DNA of 33,039 nt from Oligoflexia bacterium (GCA_903858975.1 CAIOKW010000014.1:1-33039); one strand, 5' to 3'. Positions 17,931 through 30,855 are shown, counted from the stretch's first letter. Translations and numbers: made by a program. The notes: generated from the letters alone by a model not told the origin.

Positions 17931-18754
17931 TTTCGCTTCTTCTTCATTCGTTCATTGAGGCGCACCATCCGCACCTGAATCACGTTTGGTGCTGGATAAT
18001 CTGCTTTGATGGATTGAAAGAGATCGTATGCCTCTTCAAGCTGATCAAGTTCTTCCCGCGTGGCTGCCTCACCAAAGATGGCTTCGACATACATTCTATG
18101 ATTTTTAACCTGACTCTTCTGTTTTAGATCCTGATAAATTTTCAGTGCCTTATTATAAGCCTGTTTATCATTTTCACCCATGGCGTAGCAGGCACCCGCA
18201 AGGTCAAACATAACCTTCATTGCGACTGGAGAATCCGGGTATTCAGTGAGAACGCTTTCATACCACTCGATTGATTTTTTAATACGATTCGTTTGAAAGT
18301 AGGAGCGGGCAATTCGATATTTAAAGTTCGCGATATCCTGCGGTTGAAATCGCTTCGAGGGAAGAAGTTTAGTATAAAACTCAATTGCCTTTTGAAACTG
18401 ACCAAGTTTAGAGAAGTATAATTCCCCAATTTCCATTTGCGCTTGCGGCGCTAACTCTGAATTAGATGCGCGCTCAAGAAATAACTCAAAACCCTTCAGC
18501 GCATCTTCGGGAGCGTTTAAAAAAAGCGCCTTCGTCATTGAAGATCGCCAGAGTGCTTGAAGGCCAATTGCTGAATTCGGTGCCTCCTTCACAACGCGAT
18601 CAAACTCCGAAACCGCGGCCGGATAGTTCTTCTCTGTCCATAGCTTCTCAGCGGTCAAATAGTGATTTGAAGTGGATGACTGAACCGTACATGCCGAAAT
18701 GAGGAAAACGCACAGGGGAGTGAGAGTTTCACCCCCCTTGTAAAACCATTTCAT
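17927..18754 (-). CDS. TPR-repeat outer-membrane lipoprotein (BamD/YbgF-like)
   Basis: Start at M24 (MKWFYKGG...LCVFLISAC, lipobox); TPR-like helices 'AEKLWTEKNYPAAVSEFDRVVKEAPNS', 'FQKAIEFYTKLL', 'IKKSIEWYESVLTEYPDSP'. Confidence 0.78.
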   Translation of the reverse strand: MKWFYKGGETLTPLCVFLISACTVQSSTSNHYLTAEKLWTEKNYPAAVSEFDRVVKEAPNSAIGLQALWRSSMTKALFLNAPEDALKGFELFLERASNSELAPQAQMEIGELYFSKLGQFQKAIEFYTKLLPSKRFQPQDIANFKYRIARSYFQTNRIKKSIEWYESVLTEYPDSPVAMKVMFDLAGACYAMGENDKQAYNKALKIYQDLKQKSQVKNHRMYVEAIFGEAATREELDQLEEAYDLFQSIKADYPAPNVIQVRMVRLNERMKKKRK

Positions 18755-18755
18755 T

Positions 18756-21233
18756 CTATTGCGTAACTTCCGTCGCAACACCATCATCAGGAATGTTTTC
18801 AACAGCGACCACTTTTTCTCCACTGTCTACCGTCATTAAGCGAACCCCTTGAGTGTTCCGGCTTTGTTCACTAATTTCACCGATTTTAATTCGAATCAAC
18901 TTGCCTCGACTTGAGAAGAGCATGAGGTCATCGCTTGGCGTGACTTGACGAGCGGACATCAGTTGTCCGGTCTTGTCGGTTACTTTTAATGTGATGATTC
19001 CCTTACCTCCGCGGGTTTGAACGCGGTATTCACTGACTGGGGTCCGTTTTCCATATCCCAATTCAGAAACAACCAGAATTTCATTTGAAGATTCTGCTGG
19101 ATGAATAAGTTCCATTCCCACCACTGAATCACCCTCATCTAGGGACATTCCGTATACTCCGTAAGCCGTACGGCCCATCGGGCGAACATCTTTTTCGGCA
19201 AAGCGTATACTCATTCCACTTGCTGAGGTCATGAAAATTTCATTACTTCCATCAGAAATGCGCGCACCAATTAAAGCGTCTCCTTCTTCGATCGAGATCG
19301 CATTAATACCGGTCGTGCGAACGTTTTTGTATTCAGAAAGCGCGGTTTTCTTCACGATTCCCGATTTCGTTGCCATCACGAGGAAGTTGTTCTCGTTATA
19401 GTCTTTCACCGGGAGAATCATCATTACCTTTTCATCCGCTTGAAGCGTAAGAAGGTTCACAATGGCTTTTCCTTTTGAAGTTCGGGTGGCTTCAGGAATC
19501 TTATAAACCTTCACTACGTGGAGGCGCCCTTTGTCTGTCAAACAAAACAATTGACTGAGAGTGGTGGTCTTAAAGATTTGATTCACAAAATCTTCATCAT
19601 CGGTATTCATTCCGATGATTCCTTTTCCGCCTCGGCCCTGGGATTTAAATTGATTTGGATCCTGACGCTTGATGTAGCCAGTACGAGTAATCGTTAGAAG
19701 TGTCGGCTCATCAGTAATCAAGGATTCAATATCAATATCAGAACTTTCATCCAAAGTGATCTCGGTTCGGCGATCATCGGCATAGCGTTCACGAATCTCA
19801 GTCAATTCACCGCTAATGATTTCATATACGCGTGACTCTTTTGAAAGGATGTCTTTTAAGTCGCCAATGATTCGGAGGACTTCGTTGTACTCATCGATAA
19901 TTTTGTCACGCTCAAGACCGGTCAAGCGCTGAAGTCGCATATCAAGAATGGCTTGGGCTTGAAGTTGTGAAAATGCAAATTTAGTCATGAGGCCCGTGAG
20001 GGCTTCAGGTGCGTTTGCGCTTGCACGAATGAGTGCGATCACTTCGTCTAGATGCTCAACTGCACGCTTTAAGCCTTCCAAGATATGAAGCCTTGCTTCC
20101 GCTTTTCTGAGATCAAACACAGTTCTTCGAATGACGACGTCTTTACGGTGCTCAATAAAGGCCTGAATCATGTCCTTCAGGTTGAACATCTTCGGTTGAT
20201 GATGATCAATCGCAAGGAGTGCGATCCCGTAGCTATCTTGTAGTTGGGTCATTTTATAGAGTCGATTGAGGACTACGCTTGAGCTCTCGTTCTTCTTAAT
20301 TTCGATTACAATGCGCATTCCGGTACGGTCTGATTCATCCCGAATATCAGAAATACCCTCAAGCTTGTCGTCGTTCACGAGATCTGCAATTTTCTCAATG
20401 AGCTTTGCTTTGTTCACCTGATAAGGAAGTTCAGTGACGATAATGCGTTCTCGATCGTTCTTATAAGTTTCGATCTCGCTTTTAGCGCGAATGGTAATGA
20501 CGGCACGTCCTGTTTTATAAGCAAGCTTCAGCACGTTACCACCAAAGATCGTTCCACCGGTTGGAAAATCAGGGCCCTTCACAAACTCCATCAATCCATC
20601 TACGTCGAGGCTTGGATTATTGATCAGAGCAAGCGTTGCATCTACCACTTCACCTAAGTTGTGAGGAGGAATGTTCGTCGCCATCCCAACCGCAATCCCG
20701 GTTGAGCCATTAATGAGCAAATTAGGAATCTTTGTCGGAAACACCAATGGCTCTTGTAATGAACCATCGTAGTTCGGTCCAAAATCTACGGTTTCTTTTT
20801 CAAGATCCGCTAGGATTTCATCCGTGATTTTTTCCATCCGAATTTCGGTATATCGCATCGCCGCTGCTGAATCCCCATCGATCGATCCGAAGTTTCCTTG
20901 CCCATCAATCAGCGGATAACGGAGCGAGAAATCCTGTGCCATCCGAACGATGGTGTCATAAACTGCGCTGTCGCCGTGCGGGTGATACTTACCAATGACA
21001 TCCCCGACGATACGCGCGGATTTTTTATAAGCCTTATTATAGGTATTCCCTAAATCATACATCGCATAAAGTGCGCGACGGTGAACGGGTTTTAGTCCAT
21101 CTCTAACATCAGGCAATGCTCGTCCAATAATGACGGACATGGCGTAATCGAGATAGGCTCCGCGCATCTCATCTTCAATATTAACTTGAACAACGTTGCT
21201 CATTTTTTCAGGTGGTTGATTTGGTGTTTCCAT
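18756..21233 (-). CDS. gyrA: DNA gyrase subunit A
   Basis: '[48 protein letters not shown]'; GyrA-box-like 'QGRGGKG'. Confidence 0.97.
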   Translation of the reverse strand: METPNQPPEKMSNVVQVNIEDEMRGAYLDYAMSVIIGRALPDVRDGLKPVHRRALYAMYDLGNTYNKAYKKSARIVGDVIGKYHPHGDSAVYDTIVRMAQDFSLRYPLIDGQGNFGSIDGDSAAAMRYTEIRMEKITDEILADLEKETVDFGPNYDGSLQEPLVFPTKIPNLLINGSTGIAVGMATNIPPHNLGEVVDATLALINNPSLDVDGLMEFVKGPDFPTGGTIFGGNVLKLAYKTGRAVITIRAKSEIETYKNDRERIIVTELPYQVNKAKLIEKIADLVNDDKLEGISDIRDESDRTGMRIVIEIKKNESSSVVLNRLYKMTQLQDSYGIALLAIDHHQPKMFNLKDMIQAFIEHRKDVVIRRTVFDLRKAEARLHILEGLKRAVEHLDEVIALIRASANAPEALTGLMTKFAFSQLQAQAILDMRLQRLTGLERDKIIDEYNEVLRIIGDLKDILSKESRVYEIISGELTEIRERYADDRRTEITLDESSDIDIESLITDEPTLLTITRTGYIKRQDPNQFKSQGRGGKGIIGMNTDDEDFVNQIFKTTTLSQLFCLTDKGRLHVVKVYKIPEATRTSKGKAIVNLLTLQADEKVMMILPVKDYNENNFLVMATKSGIVKKTALSEYKNVRTTGINAISIEEGDALIGARISDGSNEIFMTSASGMSIRFAEKDVRPMGRTAYGVYGMSLDEGDSVVGMELIHPAESSNEILVVSELGYGKRTPVSEYRVQTRGGKGIITLKVTDKTGQLMSARQVTPSDDLMLFSSRGKLIRIKIGEISEQSRNTQGVRLMTVDSGEKVVAVENIPDDGVATEVTQ

Positions 21234-21246
21234 GTGTCTCTATTTC

Positions 21247-22269
21247 CTAAAAACGATAAACTGCGGATCCCCAGGTGAATCCACTTCCGAATGCTGCTGA
21301 TGCGACCAGCATTCCTTTTTTGAGTTTTCCTGCTCTGACGGCTTCATCTAATCCAATGGGAATGGTTGCTGCCGTCGTATTTGCAAATTTTTGAATCGTA
21401 TTAAAGACCTTGTGTTCTGGAATATTGAACTGCTTTGCGATCATGTCATTGATGCGGAGATTGGCTTGGTGAAAAATGAATAGATCAATGTCTTCGATCG
21501 ACAATTCGTTTTGCTTAAACGCCGCCTGAAGCGCTTCTGGCATGCGCTTCACAGCGTTCAAGAATACAGTTTTGCCATTCATCTGTGGGAAATGAAGCTT
21601 GTCTTCTATTTCTTTGGTTCCAATGCGATCACTGGAGTTTCCGCTCCCAGGAGCAGCAACCCAAAGCTCCTCGGCAAAGGTGCCATCTGCGTAAAGATGG
21701 GTAGAGAGAACGTGAGAGTCTGTTTTGACATCTTTCACTTCTGTGGCACACATTACCACGGCTCCGGCTCCATCTCCGAAGAGTACTGCGACGTCGCGCC
21801 CCTGATCATTCTTTTCAAGCCCTTTTGATTGAAGCTCTGCCCCTACGACCAAAATTTTCTGGTACATACCGGTGCGAATGAATTGGTCAGCAATCGACAT
21901 GGCATAGATGAAACCCGTACATTGTTGGCGAACATCGAGGGCCGGGATTCCTGGCACACCCAGTTTCTTTTGAAGGAAACATGCGGTACCCGGAAACTCA
22001 TGGTCTGGTGAAAGCGTTGCTACGATAAGCATATCGATTTCACTCTTATCCATGTTCGCATTTTTAAGTGCGACTAGAGCAGCTTCATACGCAAGATCAG
22101 AGGTTGAAGTGTCATCAGCAGCCCAATGACGTTGTTCAATCCCGGTCCTTTGACGAATCCACTCATCAGAAGTATCCATCATTTTTGCCAAATCATCATT
22201 TTTGATGATCTGAGGCGGGACATACATTCCTGTAGAAACAATTTTTGAACGTAGCATTGAATTCTCCAA
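21247..22269 (-). CDS. fabH: Beta-ketoacyl-ACP synthase III (FabH-like)
   Basis: Catalytic 'DVRQQCTGFIYAM', 'FHQANLRI', 'NTTAATIP'; C-terminal 'ASAAFGSGFTWGSAVYRF'. Alternative start at 22257. Confidence 0.88.
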   Translation of the reverse strand: MENSMLRSKIVSTGMYVPPQIIKNDDLAKMMDTSDEWIRQRTGIEQRHWAADDTSTSDLAYEAALVALKNANMDKSEIDMLIVATLSPDHEFPGTACFLQKKLGVPGIPALDVRQQCTGFIYAMSIADQFIRTGMYQKILVVGAELQSKGLEKNDQGRDVAVLFGDGAGAVVMCATEVKDVKTDSHVLSTHLYADGTFAEELWVAAPGSGNSSDRIGTKEIEDKLHFPQMNGKTVFLNAVKRMPEALQAAFKQNELSIEDIDLFIFHQANLRINDMIAKQFNIPEHKVFNTIQKFANTTAATIPIGLDEAVRAGKLKKGMLVASAAFGSGFTWGSAVYRF

Positions 22270-24696
<2,427 letters not shown>

Positions 24697-24712
24697 TCAC
24701 TTCGGGGTATTC

Positions 24713-25882
24713 TTAAATTACTTTTCCTTGATTCATTTGAATCGATATTCCTCTTGAACCTAAACTTCGTGAAAGGTCGTCCGTTGACGTCACGAAAATT
24801 TGTAGCTCGGAATTCTCCAAGTAATTTAATAAAAATCCCCTACGAGTCGAATCAAGCTCCGATGAAAAATCATCAATGAGCAGCACAGGTTGAACCTCAG
24901 TCTTTTTTTCAAACTCCTCAAGCTCTGCAAGCTTAAGAGCCAAAAGGACTGATCTAATTTCACCCTGGGAACCTACATTCACTAAATCCGCATCAAGGTG
25001 AGATTTTTGGTTCCCAACCTTAAACACCAGATCATCCCGGTGAGGACCCACCAGACTCGTTTTACGGACCCTTTCCAGGGGTCCTTTTTCGGTGAGTTTT
25101 TGATGTAAGTTTTCCATTAAAATTTGTATCGACGGGAGATCAAAATGTCCAGTAAAATGAAGGGTTTCCCCTTGTTTATATGCTAAATTTACGGGCGTTT
25201 GATGGGGTGCAATATTTGATAAAAATTCTAAGACGGGTGCAGCAATTTTCTGGAGGTAGGATAGTCTCCAAAAGATCAATTCTGCTCCCGATTTAATGAT
25301 GTTTTCATTGAGGATTTTAAGTAGCTGAAAATCAAATCGTTCTTCCTGCTTTAAGAGTGCATTTTTTTGATCGAGTGACTTTTGATAGTGTTTCAGAATG
25401 TTCAAGTATTCGGGATTTTCACTGGAGATGACTTGGTTCAAGTAATTGCGCCTGAGGCTCGGCTCGCCCCTCATGAGGTCCGTGGAAGTGGGATTGAGGT
25501 TGATGGCATGGAATTGAATCGGAGAGTGATGGAGCTTGACCCCGAAGTAATCGAGAGCGCTCTTAGAGAGCTTTTGATTAATATAGGCCCTCTTTTCAAA
25601 TCGGGAGGGTCCCTGAACCAGCTCAACTTTGAGTTCAGCCTCCGTCGTGGCATCAATTTTAAAGGCCCCCTTGACCTGTCCAAACTCTTTTCCCTGTTTG
25701 AGTAAGGCATGGAGGTCGGAATCTCTAAATGATCTTAAATTGGAAAGGAGGTAGATCGATTCAAGGATGCTGGTCTTTCCTTGAGCATTCAAACCATGAA
25801 TGAAATGAATCCCTCGATCACAAGGAATTGCAACCTCTTCTAGGTTCCTAATATTTCTGATCGTGAGCTTCTCAAGTTTCAA
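24713..25882 (-). CDS. recF: DNA replication/repair protein RecF
   Basis: 'IHFIHGLNAQGKTSILESIYLLSNLRSFR', 'GSQGEIRSVLLALKLAE', 'VLLIDDFSSELD'. Confidence 0.95.
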   Translation of the reverse strand: MKLEKLTIRNIRNLEEVAIPCDRGIHFIHGLNAQGKTSILESIYLLSNLRSFRDSDLHALLKQGKEFGQVKGAFKIDATTEAELKVELVQGPSRFEKRAYINQKLSKSALDYFGVKLHHSPIQFHAINLNPTSTDLMRGEPSLRRNYLNQVISSENPEYLNILKHYQKSLDQKNALLKQEERFDFQLLKILNENIIKSGAELIFWRLSYLQKIAAPVLEFLSNIAPHQTPVNLAYKQGETLHFTGHFDLPSIQILMENLHQKLTEKGPLERVRKTSLVGPHRDDLVFKVGNQKSHLDADLVNVGSQGEIRSVLLALKLAELEEFEKKTEVQPVLLIDDFSSELDSTRRGFLLNYLENSELQIFVTSTDDLSRSLGSRGISIQMNQGKVI

Positions 25883-25887
25883 TGAAA

Positions 25888-26991
25888 CTAGATTCTCATC
25901 GGCATGATCACGTAACAGTGGTTTTTGTGACCCGCGGATTGAATGAGACCAGGCTTAGTCTTATCTTTAAAATTAAATTCAATATCGCTGTCTTTCATTA
26001 CTTCAAGACAATCGAGCATGTACTTCGCATTGAATCCAATTTCAAAATCTTCACCATGATAATCCAAACTGATCTCGTCGCGAGCTTCTCCCATATCTGG
26101 ATTCGATGAAGCGACTGAAAGTAATCCGTCATGAATATTCAATTTAACCCCTTTGCTCTTTTCATGAGCCATGAGGGATACTCGTTTTAAAGCTCCAAGA
26201 AGGTCTTCCCGTTTAAGCTTTGCTACCTTATCCAAATTTTGAGGAATCACTTGGCGGTAATCTGGATAATCAGCCTCAATTAAACGGATGAATAAGAATG
26301 AATTTTCACTCTTTGCGTAGAGGTATCCTTTTTCAAATGCAATTCCGATATTTTTAGTTCCCTGAAGCATTTTATGAAGTTCAGTAAGTCCTTTTTTAGG
26401 AATAACTACTCCACGTTTCAATTCGAGGGGTTTAGCAAAAACTTCATAGTCAATGTAGGAAAGTCGATGCCCATCGGTAGCTGTCATGCGCGTCAGGCCA
26501 TCCGGAAGGACTTCAAGATACACACCATTTAAGTGGTAACGAGTAGCATCGGTTGAAACAGCAAACTCAGTCTTATCAATCATCTCGCTTAAGCGTTCTG
26601 AATTTGCATAAATATAATTTTTTTCTTCAAATAGGGGAAGGCTTGGGAATCCTTCCGCTGAAATACTGACCACATTGAAGCGTGCCTTATTGCAATTAAT
26701 TTCAACCCAATGATTAGGCTTCAAATTAAAGTGCATCACTTGATTTGGAAGTTCTTTGGTAATGTCTAAAATGTGCTTTGTAGATAGAGTAAGCTTTCCA
26801 GGGTTTTCAATATTCGCATCTAAATTGATTTGAATACCTACTTCAAGGTCAGTTCCACTTAAAGTGAGTTTATCATTCTTGGCTTCAAAGAGAATGTTCC
26901 CCAGAATTTCCATTGTGTGTTTCTTCTCAATGACTGAAGAAATCTTTTGTAATGCGTTTAAAAGTTGATCCCTTTGAATACTGAACTTCAT
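25888..26991 (-). CDS. dnaN: DNA polymerase III beta clamp
   Basis: MKFSIQRDQLLNALQKISSVIEKKHTMEILGNILFEA...; C-terminal 'AGHKNHCYVIMPMRI'; clamp domain pattern and position next to recF. Confidence 0.97.
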   Translation of the reverse strand: MKFSIQRDQLLNALQKISSVIEKKHTMEILGNILFEAKNDKLTLSGTDLEVGIQINLDANIENPGKLTLSTKHILDITKELPNQVMHFNLKPNHWVEINCNKARFNVVSISAEGFPSLPLFEEKNYIYANSERLSEMIDKTEFAVSTDATRYHLNGVYLEVLPDGLTRMTATDGHRLSYIDYEVFAKPLELKRGVVIPKKGLTELHKMLQGTKNIGIAFEKGYLYAKSENSFLFIRLIEADYPDYRQVIPQNLDKVAKLKREDLLGALKRVSLMAHEKSKGVKLNIHDGLLSVASSNPDMGEARDEISLDYHGEDFEIGFNAKYMLDCLEVMKDSDIEFNFKDKTKPGLIQSAGHKNHCYVIMPMRI

Positions 26992-26999
26992 ATCTATTC

Positions 27000-27449
27000 A
27001 CCCACCTTGAATGAAGAAGGACTCTCATAAAAATATATATATATAAAGATCATAGTAGTCATAGGGGTGTGGACGGTGTGGAAAACTCATTAAGTGATTG
27101 AAATAATGATAGAAAGACCTTCAAGGTGCGGTGTAAAACCCCTGTGGGATAAAAACGAGCTTTTGGGGGATTACTCTGATTTTGAGGGAACATCCAAAAA
27201 GTGGGACTTATCCCCCCTTTTTTCCACCAAAAAAGAGACATTTTGTCCTAATGAGCGAGTCAGTGAGTCTCAAATTCTTGTTTATCCCCCGAAATCATTC
27301 ACCAAGATGGTGATTTAACGGTTAATGAATTGGGGATAAATAGTCTATCGGGGGGTCATTTTGGGGATAAGTTTAATAAATACCTAATTTAATTAGGAAT
27401 TTAATTCACCAACCCCATTTCAAGCTTTCGTGGATAAGTTACTAACCGC
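27000..27449. promoter_or_regulatory. oriC: Candidate oriC (DnaA-box-like cluster plus AT-rich stretch)
   Basis: TTATCCCC at 27208 and 27282 (+), and 27332 and 27363 (-); TTATCCACG at 27429-27437 (-); TTTTCCACA at 27077-27085 (-); TATATATATATAT near 27033-27045. Located upstream of dnaN. Confidence 0.6.
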
Positions 27450-30251
27450 TTAAAGTGCTTTCCCAGAACCAATTTCAATAGTTTTAGGGGAACACTCTGG
27501 TGCTGACTCCAATTGGATCTTTTTCTCACCATTTTCTTCAATGATTCGAAACTTATTCTCATGGTTTAGTTCTAGATTGGTCTTCACTTCATCGAGAGCC
27601 GCGATGTTTGCAGGTTTACCATTGATGGTCTTACCCATTGCTTCATTCATGAGAATAGAATCATCTTTAGAGAGGGTAGTCACCTTTGATGAACGAGGCT
27701 TAGTGAAATCATGAATCTCTATCTTACCTGATTCGATATCTTTTACGATAGCCATCTTCCCATTTTGATAAGACTCAACAACGTAGTTACCCGATTTTTT
27801 CATCGAGATACTTTGAGCAACACCGTCTGGAGTTTCAAACTCTAAGAGTCCTTTCTCAGGATTGTATTTTGTTTCAACGGCCTTTGATCCTTCAATCCCT
27901 TCAAGGTGTTTACTTTGAATTTTCTTCAGGCTCTCCAGTTTATCTTTCGCTGCTTGAGATGCACCGAAGATATCTTCTGATGGCTTAATCACATGAAGCT
28001 CTTCCACATCATTCATCGCAATTTTAGATGCTTCTTCACCCTTGCCTGAATTTCTGAGCTCTTGCAGTTTAGCAGCAGCCGTATGATTGATGGCATCGCC
28101 TTCAGGTACACCCAATTTAGAAACAGGGCGTTCCCACTCACTATCCATTTTATTAGTGATCGGAAATCCCTTTTTCTGCCACTCTTTGACTTCTTCAGGT
28201 TTTACTTTAGAAGCATCGAGGAGTTGGATGGTTCCCGTTTCAAGGTTCTTAACCACAATCTCACCCTCTTCACCTACTTTAATGCCTGTAGATTGAAGGT
28301 GATTTGGATCAAGAACTTTAAATGCTTGCGGGTGCTCTTTGGTGGTAAATACTGCTCCCTGGTCCCGAAGTTTGCTGACTTCTTCCAGGGTGAGAGTTTT
28401 CACCGCTTTCTCAGTCACTTGACTGCCTTGCTTGATCACCACGGTACCGTCTTTACTGATAGGAACTCCAAGTTCCTCACTGTAGCGAGTCGCAAATTTT
28501 CCATCCTTAAGATCACGGAAAGTTTTCTTACTCATTCGAAGGATCGTTTCACCGTCTGAGGACACTTCTGTAAGAGAAACCCCAGCACGATTAAACTGAG
28601 CCATTTGCTCGCTACTCAGTGAAGAAGCAGGGACTCGCATCACTTGATTGCCTTTTTTATCAAAGGTGATTCCAGCCTTCGATGCGCCTGCTACTTCAGT
28701 CAGTTTCGCGTACATGCGTGCAATTTGAAATTCGCTCATTCCAATCCCAGCACTACTGAGGAGGTTTGCACCCGTAACCGCTCCTGCACCCATGATTCGA
28801 TTATCAAAAGCGAGGTATTTACCGAAAGCATCTTTAGCTCCTCGGGCTGTGGAGATCACCACTTTTCCCGGAATGGATTTAGAGACCGCCTCACCGGTGA
28901 GTTTGATCCCATCAATCACTTTTGAATACTTGGGCTTCATGATTGCGGCGTAAACCTTGCCACTCTTGAACGCATTCCAAGATTTGATGACGGTTTTAGA
29001 GATTGGTTTAGTAGTGGTGACTACTGCTTTACCAATCCATTTCGCTTTAGTTTCTACAACATTCATAGCCTTAGTGATGGCAGTCGATTTTCCTGCTAGT
29101 TTAATTTTGGGAAGGGTCTTGGAAGCAGCAGCGATGACTTCAGCAAGTTTGGGTCCAAGCTTTGTTACTGCCGTTTTGAGTGCACCATAGCCTACGCCCA
29201 TTGTGAAGGTGAAGCCAACAACGTCAGAAGCGACTCGTCCACCAATTTCACACATGAGCTGACCTTTTTGGGCGCAGTTCATACATTTCGATTCTCTCTC
29301 AAAGAGACCCACATAGGTGAGTTCTTTGATGAAGTCGAGGACTTGGTTAAATTTGTGTTTTAACCATCCTTCTTTATCTTTTTCATAATCTTTTACTTCT
29401 TTTTGATCGGCTTGAGAAACAGCATGAATATTGGTTGCCGTTTTATCCTCAGTTTTGTGCCAGGCATCCCAGAAGAGCCACTTGGCACCTTTGGCAACTT
29501 TGTCGCCGCACCACTTGAGGCCTTCCCAAACGAGTTTTGCCAGGCCAGTGATGGATTCCCAAATCCCTTTCAGGAGTCCTTTCACCATATTCATAGCGCA
29601 AGAAGACACTTGTCCGACTATGGAAGTTTTAGGACAACCATCGTTTCCTTTGGTGAATGCATTGACGAGAAGAGTTCCCATGCCAGTGGTTGCCGCTGCG
29701 ATGGCTGGTTTCCAAAGGCAGTAGTTGTTACAGGGTTCTTTTTTAAATTTCATCTGGTCGGCAAGTGAGCAGGCTTCTCCGGGAGGTGTTGCGTCTGAAT
29801 CTTCTTTTAAGCTTTCGTGATGTACAATGGAGCATTGAGAACAATTGGGAGTTTCAACATCGATATTGTACTCAGCGATGAGTTCATCGGAGAGCTTGTT
29901 CATGTGGTAAAGTTTGTCTCGTTCTTGAGCGCAGTTTTTAATCTGCATGTCCTCATCAGAGATATGAGTAGAAAGTGTGAATGCTCTTGTTTCGTCGATT
30001 TCACCATCTTTGTTTGAGCATTGTTGTGAAAAAAGCTCATTTTGGTTCATGGTTTCACGAACATATTGCTCTGCTTCGATCGCAGTATCAATTTTAAGTT
30101 CTGATGCCGTCCTTGAACTCTCAGAGTCAAGTTGTTCAGAAACGCGTGTCCCAGTTTTAATCAATCCCATTTGGGCTTGAGATACAGGAATGTTGCCAAT
30201 GAAAAGTTGAAGGCATAGAATACTAAGAATAGTTTGATTAAGGGTCTTCAT
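27450..30251 (-). CDS. Large secreted Cys-rich protein of unknown function (933 aa)
   Basis: Signal peptide MKTLNQTILSILCLQLFIGNIPVSQAQ; many Cys in the N-terminal part (CSQC, CNNYC, CMNCAQKGQLMC); internal repeats in the central part; long intact ORF. Confidence 0.85.
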   Translation of the reverse strand: MKTLNQTILSILCLQLFIGNIPVSQAQMGLIKTGTRVSEQLDSESSRTASELKIDTAIEAEQYVRETMNQNELFSQQCSNKDGEIDETRAFTLSTHISDEDMQIKNCAQERDKLYHMNKLSDELIAEYNIDVETPNCSQCSIVHHESLKEDSDATPPGEACSLADQMKFKKEPCNNYCLWKPAIAAATTGMGTLLVNAFTKGNDGCPKTSIVGQVSSCAMNMVKGLLKGIWESITGLAKLVWEGLKWCGDKVAKGAKWLFWDAWHKTEDKTATNIHAVSQADQKEVKDYEKDKEGWLKHKFNQVLDFIKELTYVGLFERESKCMNCAQKGQLMCEIGGRVASDVVGFTFTMGVGYGALKTAVTKLGPKLAEVIAAASKTLPKIKLAGKSTAITKAMNVVETKAKWIGKAVVTTTKPISKTVIKSWNAFKSGKVYAAIMKPKYSKVIDGIKLTGEAVSKSIPGKVVISTARGAKDAFGKYLAFDNRIMGAGAVTGANLLSSAGIGMSEFQIARMYAKLTEVAGASKAGITFDKKGNQVMRVPASSLSSEQMAQFNRAGVSLTEVSSDGETILRMSKKTFRDLKDGKFATRYSEELGVPISKDGTVVIKQGSQVTEKAVKTLTLEEVSKLRDQGAVFTTKEHPQAFKVLDPNHLQSTGIKVGEEGEIVVKNLETGTIQLLDASKVKPEEVKEWQKKGFPITNKMDSEWERPVSKLGVPEGDAINHTAAAKLQELRNSGKGEEASKIAMNDVEELHVIKPSEDIFGASQAAKDKLESLKKIQSKHLEGIEGSKAVETKYNPEKGLLEFETPDGVAQSISMKKSGNYVVESYQNGKMAIVKDIESGKIEIHDFTKPRSSKVTTLSKDDSILMNEAMGKTINGKPANIAALDEVKTNLELNHENKFRIIEENGEKKIQLESAPECSPKTIEIGSGKAL

Positions 30252-30276
30252 GACCGAGTTCTCCTGTAAATTCGTT

Positions 30277-30855
30277 TTACTTGGTGGCAGGTTTTGTAGC
30301 GCTGGCTACAGTCTTTTCACATTTTAAAGTTTTGATGGTTTCATCCACAATCTTGTTATCTGTTTTTTCATATTCAGAATGAGTGATGGACTTTAAATGA
30401 TAGAGTCGTCGGCCATTGCAGAGAACGAATATAGACCGTTCATAGAATTTACCTGTGGGTAGTTCATAGTGGTAGCCAAGGGTGTGAGCCTCTTCGATGC
30501 CAGTCCATTTCGTTTTTTGGTAAGAGTCATAGCTAATGGATTTACCTTCAAATTTTTCAAGCCAGGCCTCCCTTCCGCTCATATAGGATTTAATGTCTTT
30601 ATCCCCTTGATCGAATACTTTGTCGGTATCAGCGGCACCTGAAGGGGTGATTCCAATCACGGTTCGATGGCCTTCTTTATTGTCGGGGCCTATGAGGGAT
30701 ACTGGGAATCCGTAGAAATCCTTTGGGGTTTGCCAACCATTCGGCACATTGATGGTGAATTGATCATCTCCGACCGTAAAGTTTTTCACGCTGGCGTGAG
30801 CAAGAGCAGAGGAGGTGAGGATAATAGTAGCGGTCCAGAGAACAAATTTTTTCAT
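30277..30855 (-). CDS. Secreted/periplasmic protein of unknown function (192 aa)
   Basis: Signal peptide MKKFVLWTATIILTSSALAHA; 'FTVGDDQFTINVPNGWQTPKDFYGFPVSLIGPDN' resembles small periplasmic PsbP/DcrB-type domains (weak). Confidence 0.75.
   Translation of the reverse strand: MKKFVLWTATIILTSSALAHASVKNFTVGDDQFTINVPNGWQTPKDFYGFPVSLIGPDNKEGHRTVIGITPSGAADTDKVFDQGDKDIKSYMSGREAWLEKFEGKSISYDSYQKTKWTGIEEAHTLGYHYELPTGKFYERSIFVLCNGRRLYHLKSITHSEYEKTDNKIVDETIKTLKCEKTVASATKPATK

Noticed and set aside
27033-27045. TATATATATATAT as a microsatellite or phase-variable repeat
   Set aside because: Short and noncoding; better explained as an AT-rich unwinding or promoter element.
27383-27397. CCTAATTTAATTAGG palindrome as terminator of the 933-aa gene
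   Set aside because: AT-rich 7-bp arms with a 1-nt centre cannot form a stable hairpin; more likely an operator-like or chance palindrome in the AT-rich spacer.
28062-28559. 165-aa plus-strand ORF inside the 933-aa gene
   Set aside because: Antisense to a clearly coding frame; composition looks like a shadow ORF; no motif.
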